From Paraconiothyrium sp. Pb-2020 (taxonomy: Eukaryota; Ascomycota; Dothideomycetes; Pleosporales; Didymosphaeriaceae), in the NCBI GenBank assembly GCA_022419385.1, contig JAJUBI010000007.1:3567768-3631767 (forward strand): a stretch of DNA of 64,000 nucleotides, given 5' to 3'. This document shows positions 22,523-33,928 of the stretch, piece by piece. The stretch's first letter is position 1. Each line of letters begins with the position of its first letter. A model generated the notes under the pieces. The model did no database searches. It was not told the origin of the DNA and saw nothing but the letters and a program-made list of their open reading frames with translations. Made by a program: the position numbers and the translations under genes.

Positions 22523-23449
22523 ACGTTGCGCCGAGGCGGTGGGCCGACCACGGGAAAATCATGGAGATGCAAACAGGATGCGCGGGGCTCGTACTACTAC
22601 GCCCCATATGATTGTGTAGAGCGATCATTCATGCGAATTAATTACCTTCAGAACGTCCATCTCGTTGAGTTATTCGACAGCCAAGCTGATAAGAGACAAG
22701 CTTTGAGCTTTGAGTAGCTATTCAATTGGGTAGCTCTAATATTTAATGAAAAACCGATGGAAACCTGGATCAATAGACGATTCTGGGCGCAGTACTTGTA
22801 ACTTGGCAGCCAATGGGCATCGACAGTCAATGCGCACCCTGCTCCTGCTGCGGACTTGTGTTAAAGTTCGGGAAGTACCTAGGTATTGGTGTCCAAGGTG
22901 GCTCGGCGTGGATCACGGCAAAACCTACGGTACGTGTCCTATGTATGAAAGAAGAAGCAAACATGCTTGCCTGTAGCTTTTTTGCAGTTGAGACGATGGA
23001 TGAGCAGTCATTTTTGAAATAGTGCGCTGGTCACCAGTGTCTTACGTGTGCACGTACGGCTGGCCACCTCCTCCGTTCTTTGAACCAGTCAGCCGGTACA
23101 GCTATGCGACACAGGAGCGTCTATCCGCGACCGGTGTGCCTGCATCCCGTCAAGGAAAGTCGGAGGTTGGCACGCGCTGCGCCCTGTGATTTTGAAGCCA
23201 GCCATTCAGCTAACCGAGCCGCAATCAGCCAGCCTGGTCGCGTCGCGCATCTCCCATGCATCTTGTCCCTTGCATTCACCTTCGCCACTCCTTCCATCGT
23301 CCGACAGAATGATGTCTTGACTCCTGCCCTGTTGAACACTATCTTGTTCACCTTGCACACGGCCCCGGGGGGACCGATGTCCTCGTGGCGGCGTAGCACA
23401 CCGCTAGGGGCAGCTGAGCGACGCGCCACTATTGGCCCAAAGTACAAGA
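22523..23449. other. Intergenic
   Basis: 900 bp without a supported gene. The right half is the GC-rich promoter of the transpeptidase gene. Confidence 0.5.
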
Positions 23450-25510
23450 ATGCGGGTCATCTCGAGAAAGAGACGGCGCGATATTGAGATCATTATGGTT
23501 CTTTCGTTCGCTCTCGTGGCTCTTCTAGCCCTCTTCCAGATAGCCGGGAGTTCATCGATAACATCGCTTTTGTTCTCCACTAAACCGCAAACTGGGAATC
23601 ACTCTGCACCCGCCCGGGGAGCAGCGGCTTCACTGAGTTCAACATGTAGCGATATTGGATTAGATTTCATAAAGAAAGGTGGAAATGCGGCAGATGCAGT
23701 AGGTTCGTTGCAACTTCTCAACGTACAGGGTACGCTGACTTTCGCGTAGATGGTCGGGACGGAATTTTGCTTGGGTGTCACTTGTATGCTATCTGGTAGT
23801 ATACTCTTTCTATCTTATCATACTCACCATTTACACAGTATTATACCTGACCGGCGCGGGGGGCGGTGGCTTCATGATTGTCCGTAATGCCTCTGGGGAG
23901 TATGAAGTTGTTGACTTTCGAGAGACTGCTCCAGCGGCTGCAAGTGAAGACATGTATACGAACGGAACAGTCAAGTCTATCTTCGGAGGCTTGGCAAGGT
24001 CTGTCTATTCTGTTAGAAACTGTGTGAACACTGCTGATTGACACAGTGGAATTCCAGGGACGGTGCGAGGGCTCGGATATCTCCACTCCAAATACGGTCG
24101 CCTCCCGTGGTATGATCTGCTGCAACCATCTGTTGAGCTCGCTAGGCGTGGCTTCCCGGTCGATCACGAAATGGTTTCGCATATGGACCGTTTAAATAGC
24201 ACGATCTTCGAAGACGACCCTTCATGGTCGGTCGACTTCGCGCCAAATGGCACCAGACTTGGCTTAGGAGATACTTTGACAAGACGACGATACGCAGACA
24301 TGTTGGAGATCATAGCAGAGCGTGGGCCACACGCTTTCTACACTGGATCACTAGCAGCTGCTACTGTTGCTGCTGTAAAACGTGCTGGCGGTATCATATC
24401 CATGGAAGACCTCGCCAGCTATGACCTGGCGATTCGAGAGGCTAAGCATATTACCTATCGAGGGTTCAAAATCTTTAGTACTGGCTCACCTACAAGCGGG
24501 AGCGTGGTTCTCAATATACTCAAGACTTTGGAAGGCTATGATGATATTGGGGATCCTTCTCGTCTCAATATTAGCCTGCATCGCCTGGACGAGGCCGTAC
24601 GTTTTGGATACGGTGCTGTAAGTTTACTCAAGCCGAAACCTTTCGTGCACGCAAAATGCTAACCGATTCAGCGCACAAAACTAGGGGATCCATCCTTTAA
24701 CGAGACTGTAAATGAATTTGAAGCTGCGATGCTCAAACCCCAGACTGCTGTTGAGATTCGCAGCAAGATCTTAGACTCGAATACTTTACCAGTGTCAGCA
24801 TATAATCCCGACAACATCGAGAGTCTGGAAACGTAAGTGTCGCGTCTACGAGTGTACATGGTTATTGACCCCGATCCAGTCCCGGAACATCTAATGTTGT
24901 GACTGCCGACGATAGTGGCCTGGCCATCTCGCTAATAAGCACTGTTAACCTCAACTTCGGCTCTACTGTTATGGTTCCTGAGACAGGGCTCCTCATGAAT
25001 AACGAAATGAACGACTTCTCCATCGAAGGAACGCGAGATGCTTTTGGGTATGCGCCCTCACCCGCAAACTTCATTAAACCAGGAAAGCGGCCATTTTCCT
25101 CAAGCACACCGGTCATTGTAGAGTTCCTCTCAAATGGCACTCTGTATTTTGTTACTGGCGCTTCTGGGGGTTCTCGTATCATTACTGCGACTCTGCAGTC
25201 GCTTTGGAACGTACTAGATCGCCGTATGTCAATACAAGATGCTCTTGCTGCGCCCAGATTTCACGATCAGCTGAATCCAGATGTCGTAAGTGGCTCTTCA
25301 GCTTGATATCTCACCAGCTGATGGAGAATTTAGATATCATTTGATTACAATTTTGACAACAGTACAATTGCATTCATGAAGGCTCTTGGACATAACGTGT
25401 CGTGGATGGAGCATAGCTCCGGAATGAATGCGTTGCGGAGACTTCCGAATGGCACTTTCGAAGCAGTAGGGGAACCACAGTTCGAAGGAGCGGGAGGCTT
25501 TTCTTACTAG
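23450..25510 (+). CDS. Gamma-glutamyltranspeptidase, type II membrane anchored
   Basis: Seven exons: 23450-23698, 23750-23783, 23839-23998, 24047-24617, 24672-24832, 24880-25285 and 25334-25510, giving 585 aa. The second exon is only 34 bases. An N-terminal signal anchor (VLSFALVALLALFQIAG) follows a basic start. Family motifs are GGNAADA, GAGGGGFMIVR, DFRETAPAAA, RTKLGDP and the autoprocessing region GTSNVVTADD, where the Thr is the predicted nucleophile. Many GGTs have His two residues after it (E. coli TTHYS, human TAHLS); here it is Asn. SLISTVNLNFGS and ASGGSRI complete the small subunit. It cleaves or transfers gamma-glutamyl groups from glutathione-type substrates outside the cytosol. 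It converges on the ligase gene 71 bp away. Confidence 0.93.
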
Positions 25511-25581
25511 ATTGGTTTCCTTCTGTTGGTGCTTCCAGCTATGTATTAAACTCTAAGCTTGTTCAAAGGAAGCCCATGAAG

Positions 25582-26979
25582 CTAAAAATTCTCCCAGTAC
25601 ATACATTTACGCTGCTTATCAGTCAGGCTGGCCAGGTACTTCCTCTCACTTCTCTTTACCGAGTTGTAGAAGTTCAGTATCTTGGGTCCCAGCAGCGTAT
25701 CTAATCCCATTGTGTCTGTTTCGCAGGCCCTCAAGGCTTCTTCGAAGGTCGCCGGAAGTTGCGCGCTTAGACGGAGTTCCTTAACTACTTCACTATCTTC
25801 TAGGCGCGATACAAACTCTCGGTTATCAGACCAGGTGAGAGGCGCCGAACTTTGTACCCCAAGCATACCCGCGGCAGCAACGGTCGCGAGCACCATATAC
25901 AGGTTAGCTGTACCATCCACGATCTTTAGCTCCCAGTGTCCCTGATCTATTTCTCGAAGTGGCGCCCCTCGATTTTGCGTTCCCCTTGTTACCCACTCGG
26001 AGAATGCAAGGCCATGTCGCATGTAACTCTCTGTTGTGGGCATTCCGTAGCTGCAAAGCAGCGGCAGGCGGCCGAGTACACCGGCCAAAAATGAGTCTTG
26101 AAGCCGATGGATGTCCTCGTCCTTCTTGACTCCTCCACTATATATAGACACGTGCACATGTTGACCAACACAGAATAGTTTCGAGAACGGCTTAGGAAGA
26201 AGCGTTGCGTGTAGGTCATGCTGCGTTGCCGTGCGTCTGACGATCTCGACACTCTGATACCATGTGTCTATCGCTGCGAGCGCCGGAAGTGGCCCTGTTG
26301 CGATCTCATAGCTGTGTCGCGCAGATTCAGCATGGAATTGCTCGACGTATATGCCTGCAGCTTGTAGGCCCCTGACGCAGTCCTGAAGACATTTCCCTCT
26401 GGACCCCCTCATGGCGTACGCCGAGCTCCAATAGTTATAACCCTCTGCTTCTTGGCCCGTGTCTGCATCCTTTCTATCTTTTTTGTCCACGAGGAAGAAC
26501 TCAAGTTCCAGGCCCACAAGCAGTGACAGCTGCAGCTCTTGCTCCAGCGACGACAGCACCTGTTCAAGCATGCTGCGCGGGCATCTCAGGAATGGTGCCG
26601 AAGCATCAATGTCCGTGTGGCCGGATGCTTCTTCGGAGATGCTGCATAAAACAGACGCATGGCCGTGCTCGATGCGGCGGATAGATCGCCAGTCAGGCCA
26701 AAGGCTGTTCACTCCACCGGGGCGAAAGTTGTCGGGCAGCGACGCAGCCTGCCCGAAGCCGATCAGGCTGAACGCGCCCGCGCGGAGGGGTCGGTGCTCC
26801 CGGACGAGCCGAAGGCTGTGCTCGGTCGGTAATATGCGAACATGGAATACGCCGGAGAGGTCGGGCCAATGGTAGTGGATGCAACAGACATCGGGATGAT
26901 CCTGGAGAAATTTGAGCAGTGACTTCAAGTTTTGTTCCAAGGTGCCGGTGTGGCGTGAGATGGTGATCGGTATATTCAT
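25582..26979 (-). CDS. Glutamine-synthetase-like ligase (gamma-glutamyl-amine type)
   Basis: Single exon, 465 aa, intact. The GS catalytic fold motifs are present: GLELEFFL (first metal-binding Glu), EQFHAESARHSYEIATGPL, GQHVHVSI (the GxHxHxS motif), NRGAPLREI and HWELKIVDGTANLYM. The N-terminal GS beta-grasp part is shorter and divergent (CCIHYHWPDLSGVFHVR). This pattern matches the GS group of FluG C-termini and gamma-glutamylpolyamine synthetases more than eukaryotic assimilatory GS. No N-terminal amidohydrolase domain is fused. Predicted reaction: ATP-dependent amide bond between Glu and an amine; the acceptor is unknown. The convergent GGT could hydrolyse or trade the same bond. Confidence 0.85.
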   Translation of the reverse strand: MNIPITISRHTGTLEQNLKSLLKFLQDHPDVCCIHYHWPDLSGVFHVRILPTEHSLRLVREHRPLRAGAFSLIGFGQAASLPDNFRPGGVNSLWPDWRSIRRIEHGHASVLCSISEEASGHTDIDASAPFLRCPRSMLEQVLSSLEQELQLSLLVGLELEFFLVDKKDRKDADTGQEAEGYNYWSSAYAMRGSRGKCLQDCVRGLQAAGIYVEQFHAESARHSYEIATGPLPALAAIDTWYQSVEIVRRTATQHDLHATLLPKPFSKLFCVGQHVHVSIYSGGVKKDEDIHRLQDSFLAGVLGRLPLLCSYGMPTTESYMRHGLAFSEWVTRGTQNRGAPLREIDQGHWELKIVDGTANLYMVLATVAAAGMLGVQSSAPLTWSDNREFVSRLEDSEVVKELRLSAQLPATFEEALRACETDTMGLDTLLGPKILNFYNSVKRSERKYLASLTDKQRKCMYWENF

Positions 26980-27439
26980 TGCTCCTGTCGCTGCAATTCA
27001 CATAAGACTTGAAATGGCTATTTCTTGCGCCCTAATGGGTGCGTATTTGAGCTGCCTAGAGGAGAAGGACCATCGAATGATCGGTCTGCCGTCATATATT
27101 GCCAGCCACATAACGCTGCATCGGTAAGAGCCTGCATACAGTCATCTCGATGTGCAACTTGATAGGAGCACGAGTCGGAGCTCCTTGTTTCTTTTTTCAA
27201 TCGATCTGGCTTGGTTTGTATTGCTTTTTTTTAAAGAAAACCCGTCGAACAGGGACAAGACGAAAGTAAATTGAAATATTCTGTCTGCATAGCTAGGTTT
27301 ACATGATGTCTAACCAAGGAAATCTGAAAAGTAGCTATGTAGCTCAACACGATATGCTGTGCAGGTTTTTGCCAGCGAGACAAACGTAATCAAAGGGAAC
27401 GAGCCCTTGAAGGTATGATAGAGGAAATCCCTGTAGGAC
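26980..27439. other. Intergenic
   Basis: AT-rich, with T8 and A-rich runs near 27225. No gene is seen. It contains the promoter of the ligase gene and the 3' end of the membrane protein gene. Confidence 0.5.
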
Positions 27440-29718
27440 TCAAGCTGCTTCCACGCGAATTGCGACCTGTCCTGGACTGCGACAGCGATTCGCTTCCGAG
27501 ATTATCCACGAGATCACGGAACTGAGCGCGAAGGCGTCGCTGATACCACCACCCCACATATGCCACTGCGACCAAGAAAGCAGTTGCTGATAGGCCGCAG
27601 GGCGTCCAGTACCTTCTCGCGCTGACAACCTTTTCGAAGCTGTTGTTGCCGAGATAGACCTGAGCATCAGAAGTCCGACGATCCCACCAATACCATATCT
27701 TAACTATATGTCAGTGATCTGGATTTGTTTCTAACTTGAAGCACGCGGAAGTCTTACCGGGAAGAAACATAAACAGTTTACGTAGAGGTTTATGAATGTG
27801 AAGACTGTAACCTTGTTAGCGTGACATCCTGTTTGGAGTTACTCTAGGTACGTACTTGTACTGATCAGGGAAAACAAGAATGCTGCCAGTACTCCAAACA
27901 ATCCTAACATGTACCAGGGACTTGATTGCAACCAGCCAACCGAAGGTAAGCCACCCAAGACATATATCTCACCCCTTGAGTCTCTTTTCCAGAAACAAAC
28001 GTCGACAAGCCAAAGTAAGATCAGCAGTAACTGAGCAGAGACATACACAAGGATTGCACCAGAACGGCAACTGATTCCTGGGACTGGTGTCACATAGCTG
28101 TGATTCGTGTTAGCCCTAACCTTCTAGATCGAAAGATTGCGCTTACCTGATCATGATACCTAGTAGAGATGGGATGATGAGCAGGGCATATGTTGGCATG
28201 ATGCAGTAAAGAAGCCACTTCTTCAAGCCCAAATGGAGAACTCCCTTCTGCACTGAAGAAAGGTGAGGATTGTCTTCAACAAGCTTCGACAACCACATCG
28301 CTTTGTTGGTACCTCTGTTCCATAGCCATGCAGGATAGTACTGACCCGGAAAAGAAGGATGGAACAGCACGCGATATAAACTCGTAGACCAAGATCTCGG
28401 ATCCATATATCGCTTACTTTGCGATGATACCGTAGGTGCCGTGCTTGTAGTAGGTGAAGTGTTTAACTTTTCCAAGTCGGCACGCGAAAAGTGGGCCGCT
28501 ACACCAGCCCAGGAACTCGGATTGTTGCCGGCAAGTAAAACGCTGCTCACCACTGCTATGTGTGGTATAATCATCCAGAACATACCGAACGCTAAGCGGT
28601 GTGCGGTAGATCTAGGATCATCAGCTTCGTTTTGATCATGTAGGATATGGTAGTACTTACGCAGCGCCATAAGTAGATTGAATCTCAATCAGCGCATAGA
28701 TAAAACCTCCCACAAAGAAGATAATCGCTGCTCCTACTGTGGCGCCAAAGCTATACTGCGATTCTAGCATAGATTTCAAGCGCGTCTTGGTTGTGTCGAT
28801 ATGAAATGATACGCTCGGTACGTACGTCGGAACTCGAACAAGGGTTTCAACAGTCCCGTGGGAAATCTGGCGTGTGATATGACGTATTTTGCTTGACCTC
28901 GGAGTATCAATCCCGGGTAAAGGAGCTGTAATAGTTTTGAGGTGGTCCCACGCAGGTGACTGGTCGAGATTGCCGATGAGCACAACATATAGTAGCTGCG
29001 CTCGGTCGCGCACGGACAAATCTGGTTCCTTTGACAGCAGATTTATGACATGTAAATCGAGAACCGCTTCAAAGATCCCCGATATCAGCATTGGGCCAGC
29101 AAGTATAAGAACTGTCGCCAGCCATATGACAGTGTCAAGTGCCACGATAACGAAGCCTGCACAGACCTTGAAAGGAAGGACGATTAGTTGGGATAGCGTA
29201 CTCCCGTCGCGCGGGAACAGGGCATCTGGAACTTGAATCTTTCGTCTCCGAGGGATGTTAAGACAGAACACCACCGAAGGAATGATGAAAGCGACCAAAG
29301 GCTGGATCCAGAAGCTGTATCGTGATGCTTTCGCAATCTCCCACCCAGGACAGTTGTTGTTGCACCACTTCCAGGTCACCCACACTTGTGACGGCTGACC
29401 TTCGGAGCCATTGTAGCTGGCCCCACATGGGAATTGATATTGCAGGAATGTCGACACATCGCCGCTCAAGTGAACCTGACCGGGTTTGAATTGGAGATTC
29501 CCATCAATGATCTCCAAAGACTCGTTGATGGGGAGGTAACAGCAGTAGCTGAAGCTTTGGCCTCCAAGGTACGGGTTTCCTGTCGGTTTTAGCTGTTCCA
29601 GGGTGGCGAGCTGATTATCGAATATGTCTCCTAAGGTTTGGTATGGACCAGTAGCACGTGCGCATACGTAAAGCAACCCGAAGATCAGCGCGCGCAGCAG
29701 ACTATGCCAGCAAGCCAT
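27440..29718 (-). CDS. Multi-pass membrane protein with Cys-rich luminal loop, unknown family
   Basis: Five minus-strand exons: 29718-28661, 28611-28147, 28097-27856, 27804-27758 and 27703-27440, giving 691 aa. Introns are 49, 49, 51 and 54 bp, and the fourth exon is only 47 bases. A signal peptide (MACWHSLLRALIFGLLYVCARA) precedes an extracytoplasmic part with paired cysteines (YCCYLP, FPCG, WCNNNCPGW). About eight to ten hydrophobic helices follow (for example FWIQPLVAFIIPSVVFCL, FGATVGAAIIFFVGGFIYAL and ILVYVSAQLLLILLWLVDV). The topology resembles uncharacterised fungal membrane proteins found near HET or metabolic clusters (impression only). Function is not recognised. The start is the first ATG; the frame upstream opens only with TTG. 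Confidence 0.8.
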
Positions 29719-31709
29719 GTCGGACAAAGCGGTTCGATGAAAGGCGGTAATGCGTTACCGGGAAAACCGAGCAAGGAAGACGCTCGTCATTTATGTCAAG
29801 ATCAACGAAACTTCAACCAGGCGGCAGGGCTCATTACTTGCAGATAGAGGCTCAACAACGAGCGATAGCTAAGCCGCCGCCTCATCAGTGGCTGCCAAGC
29901 TCGTTTTTCCTGCATTCTAGCATGTCGGCGGTGCGAGACAGGGAGTCCTGCGAGGCGCAGCTATGTCTTCTTCCTACTGGCCAAATCGTTCTCGTGGCTG
30001 ATGTCAGGCAAATATGTGAGGGCTGCAGGAAGGGTTGCAGTACACAGTGATAGGTCGAATCAACGAATTTATCTCATGTAGCGTGCTCAAGGTGCATATT
30101 CGGCTTTTCCAACAGAAGTTCATAGGCAGGACGCAAGTTTGCCTTATACCCACTCGTATTGGTAGCCTCACTAATCGCTACAACCCTTCTACGTGGTTGT
30201 GTTGCATAGTTCGTAATTGACAACGATCCATCATGAGCTGCGCCTGGTCCAAGAAGCTTGGAATGCAACGTTCAGGGGCTAAAGAAGAAAAGGAGCCTTG
30301 GACGGAGCCTAACCATTGCGCAATCGGAGCCGCATCATGGCTGTGTCCGTCGTGATAGATGCACCTAACTCTGTAGGTGACAGCCGCTGACGTAGGTTCA
30401 TCACTTTCGGCCACCATTTGTAGTGTTCAGTACCGTGATTTTGCCATCGCTGGTTAAGATACTCGTGGTCATCTAATCGGAATTTAGCGATAGGCGTATC
30501 GGTGTCAAGCCGAAGTTTGTTGTACGGGGCCTTTGAGAGCTCGCTCTTACACGTCTATGCGGTCAACCTCTGCGAAACGTTGCGGTCATTAGCAACCTTG
30601 GAAGTCAAGCGCACGGAAAAGCTGATCAGTAGCTCCTGCATACCTCACGCGCAGAAGAAAACGTTGGGTAATTTATAGCCTTGGGAAGAAGTCAGAGTGA
30701 ATCGACATCAATGCATGCCTCGAGTGCGATGCGGTCATTGTGGGAGGTGCATGGGTCTGTTATTAGACTCCGGCGGACCTCGGGAGCGGGTGTAGCATGC
30801 CACCATGCCTGCCACGTGCCTGCTTATCCGGGCCTTAGCGCCCATCCCCACACCGAACTACTGACTGCACAGTACCTTAGTTACTCAGCGTTGCACGGGA
30901 TCGGAAAGCTTCTAAGGTCATGCAATCCTCCTCTTCGGAACCCTAACGCATGGGGGAGAACTCCGTTCCATTACGCAGCAAACCTCCAGTCTGTTAAGTA
31001 GTTCCCTTTAGTAGTGGAAATCTATTTAGAAGAATGTAATTAGTTTCCAACTCACGTAATAAGTATAGACTACCTTACTAAATAAAGTTGAACAAACGAG
31101 ATAATATATAATAAATTTATCAGGTATGTTTGTGTAGATATTCGTAGGGGCTGTATCAGTAAAGGACCTTTTAAGTTGAAAGCCCATAGCCTCAGCGACC
31201 GATATATGAAGAAATATCATCGCAGGCAGCTCTGCGCCTATGGCGTCCCAAGAGCAGAGAAACAAGACATAGAGTCAGCCCAAGGGGGATTTAACGTTCA
31301 CGGCCGTAGGCGAGATAATATGCGAATCTGTCACAAGTACAATCTTTAAAATGCACCACTACATAATAACCCAAGTCAAATTATAACTATTGCCCCCAAC
31401 ATTACCTCATAGCACATAATAAAGTGCTTAAAGAGAGTAATATCTTAAAGAAGTGGATTAATTACGTTATTCTAACCACGCTGAATTGTTAGGCGTTGTT
31501 GCAACTCAAGACACAGGTGAGGCCCTCATACGCAACTGCAATTTACGCTCGCCAACGTGAGAAGTCTTGAAAGAGATACAGTCGATGCACTCAGGCAACC
31601 ATTCCCGAGGACCGTGCCAAACGAATGCAACTTGAGATCGCAAAGGCCGGGTTTGGTTGTGCAATACATCGGTATAGGTTCTAAATATTGGATACTTGCC
31701 TCCCTAGAA
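29719..31709. other. Gene-free stretch, AT-rich at 31.0-31.5 kb
   Basis: No supported gene. 31020-31480 is strongly AT-rich with many TpA steps and scattered stops on both strands, as in repeat-induced-point-mutated DNA. A short frame at 30930-31000 reads NAWGRTPFHYAANLQ, which is ankyrin-like, but it has no continuation. Confidence 0.5.
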
Positions 31710-32175
31710 GTGTTCTGCGGGCCAATTTTTTATTCTAGCAGGCTAACTATCACTAAAAAAATTTCGAACACAACAAAGAGAACTCTACTCTAGGTTTATC
31801 TTAAGTTCTACACAACAAACAGTTCGACTTCATATTATTTTTACTACCAATCTCTACTGTCTGCTGCGCGTCTTGGACCAGCGCGGTGTTAAAGATTACC
31901 AAAAAAAGATATGCAAAAAACTGATTCCTCAGAAACCCAGCTTTACCTGTGTTTTTTCCCAAGCGGATGTTGTATGTTTTCCCCTAAGGGGTAGACGTTA
32001 CCGGCGCCTACGGGAATCGAACCGGGGCCTTCGCTCGTGTCACCAACCACACAGCTCGAAAGCTGGCAGGGTTCGTCCACGCCGATTCGAAACTTGACAA
32101 TCTTTCCAATATTAAAATATATATAGGCCTATTATATGGAGGATTTTGCAATAAGCAGAGACAGAGGTGCGGTAC
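31710..32175 (-). repeat. tRNA-related dispersed repeat, copy B
   Basis: This is the most complete copy. Its order on the plus strand is: GTGTTCTGCGGGCC, CTAACTATCACTAAAAA, ACACAACAAACAGTTCGACT, TACCAAAAAAAGATATGC, CTGATTCCTCAGAAACCCAG, CCCCTAAGGGGTAGACGTTA, GCGCCTACGGGAATCGAACC, GAAACTTGACAATCTTTCC, then AT repeats and GCAGAGACAGAGGT. The minus strand gives GGTTCGATTCCCGTAGGCGCC, a perfect pol III B box in a tRNA 3'-half context. No 5' acceptor strand pairs with it. It lies in the same orientation as A1 and A2, about 15 kb away. Confidence 0.72.
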
Positions 32176-32389
32176 GGTGTGGTGAGTGGTAGGGCGAAAA
32201 GGGTAGGTACGATTCACTTCTCACTTATACACGATCATACATTACATACTCTCGTGAGTTCATTATTAACGCGAAAGTTTTTCCAGCAGCACTCCACAGA
32301 ACCGTCCGATGCCATGTCCAACAGAACGGACCGACTAATTGATATCAACAGTCACGCTCTACCCAACTTCACCACCTACTACTGCGTTC

Positions 32390-33058
32390 TTAATATCTCC
32401 TTCTCCTCCCGCCAGCTCGGCCACCCATATAAACGTCTCTCAACACGTCAAATACCATCCAAGTCCAATACCACTTGATATGTCCCCAGGCCCACTTCTT
32501 CGTAGACTCTGGCGTGACGCGCCAACCGCCCACCCACAGCGCAGCAAGCACGCAGAGGACCACCACCCTTCTCACATACTCAAGTCCAGGAACATTCCCC
32601 ACGAGAAGCGCACCAACCTCCGTGGCGGTGTACAGATAGTATTTGCGCGGATTGTACACGAACGCGAATTCTGGCCCCCACGTCGCCTTATGGATTCTGC
32701 CGTCACGAACATAGGTCTCGGATTGAGAGAGCGGATTCGTAATAGTAATGACGACCGGGTATGTGAGGCCTGACAGCTTGAACTGAAAGTACAGTGCGGA
32801 TAGCAGGATGACACCACCAACAAAGCGGTCGAAGAGATAGGCGCCTTCATTCGGGCCGGTGAGCCAAGCTACGGGACTGAAAGGCAGCGCTGTAGAAAAT
32901 AGAAGTACGATGATAGGGAAGGAAAGGACCTGATGTCGCATGACAGAGGAGGCGGACAGGAACGAAGGTGGGGGTTGAGAGGACCATGGTTTGGAGGAAG
33001 GATGTTCGCCCCCGGCCTTGGACGTGCCAGCGTTGCTTGATTGGTATGCGCCGCGCAT
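32390..33058 (-). CDS. Predicted multi-pass membrane protein
   Basis: Single exon, 222 aa. Chosen start: the ATG at 33058, about 20 bp downstream of a TATATAT run on the minus strand. The longer upstream reading has no protein character. Hydrophobic segments are VLSFPIIVLLFSTALPF, FVGGVILLSALYF, LYTATEVGALLVG and VVVLCVLAALWVGGW. A conserved-looking aromatic patch (WAWGHIKWYWTWMVFDVLRD) comes near the end. The last residues (GGRAGGRRRRY) and the stop fall in sequence that resembles the end of the neighbouring repeat copy, so the C-terminus may be repeat-derived. Function is not recognised. Confidence 0.65.
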   Translation of the reverse strand: MRGAYQSSNAGTSKAGGEHPSSKPWSSQPPPSFLSASSVMRHQVLSFPIIVLLFSTALPFSPVAWLTGPNEGAYLFDRFVGGVILLSALYFQFKLSGLTYPVVITITNPLSQSETYVRDGRIHKATWGPEFAFVYNPRKYYLYTATEVGALLVGNVPGLEYVRRVVVLCVLAALWVGGWRVTPESTKKWAWGHIKWYWTWMVFDVLRDVYMGGRAGGRRRRY

Positions 33059-33928
33059 TCTCAACGATAGGAGACGATATATAGACGTGCGAGAGTGTAA
33101 GATGGATAGATGAGACTGTGGCAATCGCGGCCTGATATAGTGTTGTTGGCGTACGAGGTAAGCCGTGGCACGGTCCATTGCTGCCTTGCGGACCTGACTT
33201 ATTTTAGGAATAGTTGGAGTGCACTGACCTCCCACAAGGCTGCAATACTCGTACGAGGAACTCATCATTTTGATGAGACATGGGACATTTCACGTGGAGA
33301 GTCGAAGGGGTGCCATACAGGTGCCTTGAAAATATCACACTCGTTGATAGAAGCCATGGCATCCCATCACAAACAGCATTCGATGACACAAAGTGATTCA
33401 AGTCACCTCCAGCATATGTATGTCGTTTTCGAGAGCTTGTATGTAGAGTTTTCAACAACTCCTTGAAACGAGATGAACAATGGCGATGCATCAAAGAACC
33501 GCAGCGAGACCACTAACAAGAGTGCAATAACATGACCTCATGTGAAGTAAGGCACGCCATTTCGAGAAGCAAATGAGCAACTCAAAGTTCTCTGAGTTAT
33601 CCGAGGACCGTGGATCGTTATCCGCTAGGACGAAGTTTCCTGAAGTGTCGATTTAAAGGTATCAGTGCAAGACCAGTAGATACTACTCAAAGAGCTAAAA
33701 CATGGGCATAGAGGGGTATGAAAGAACGAAAAGAACGAAATGACCACCACTTAAACGTAGGACTCAGATACTACCTGCGTAGGTCTATTTTTTAACCATC
33801 ATCAAATATTACTAGCATGACTACAGAAATGATACACGAGTACAATTGGAATTCAAGATATCTATCGTGCGGCAGTACAGGATATTCAATCCTATCTCTC
33901 GAAATCTTACATATCATTCTCATCCAGC
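33059..33928. other. Intergenic
   Basis: No gene is seen. AT-rich toward 33800. Confidence 0.5.

Noticed and set aside
30681..31001. Ankyrin-repeat gene (NAWGRTPFHYAA)
   Set aside because: Only one partial motif, with no second repeat and no intron model; at best a relic.
32000..32090. A functional tRNA gene on the minus strand
   Set aside because: A B box and T-arm are present but no 5' acceptor strand or clover-leaf closes, and the same segment recurs inside repeats.
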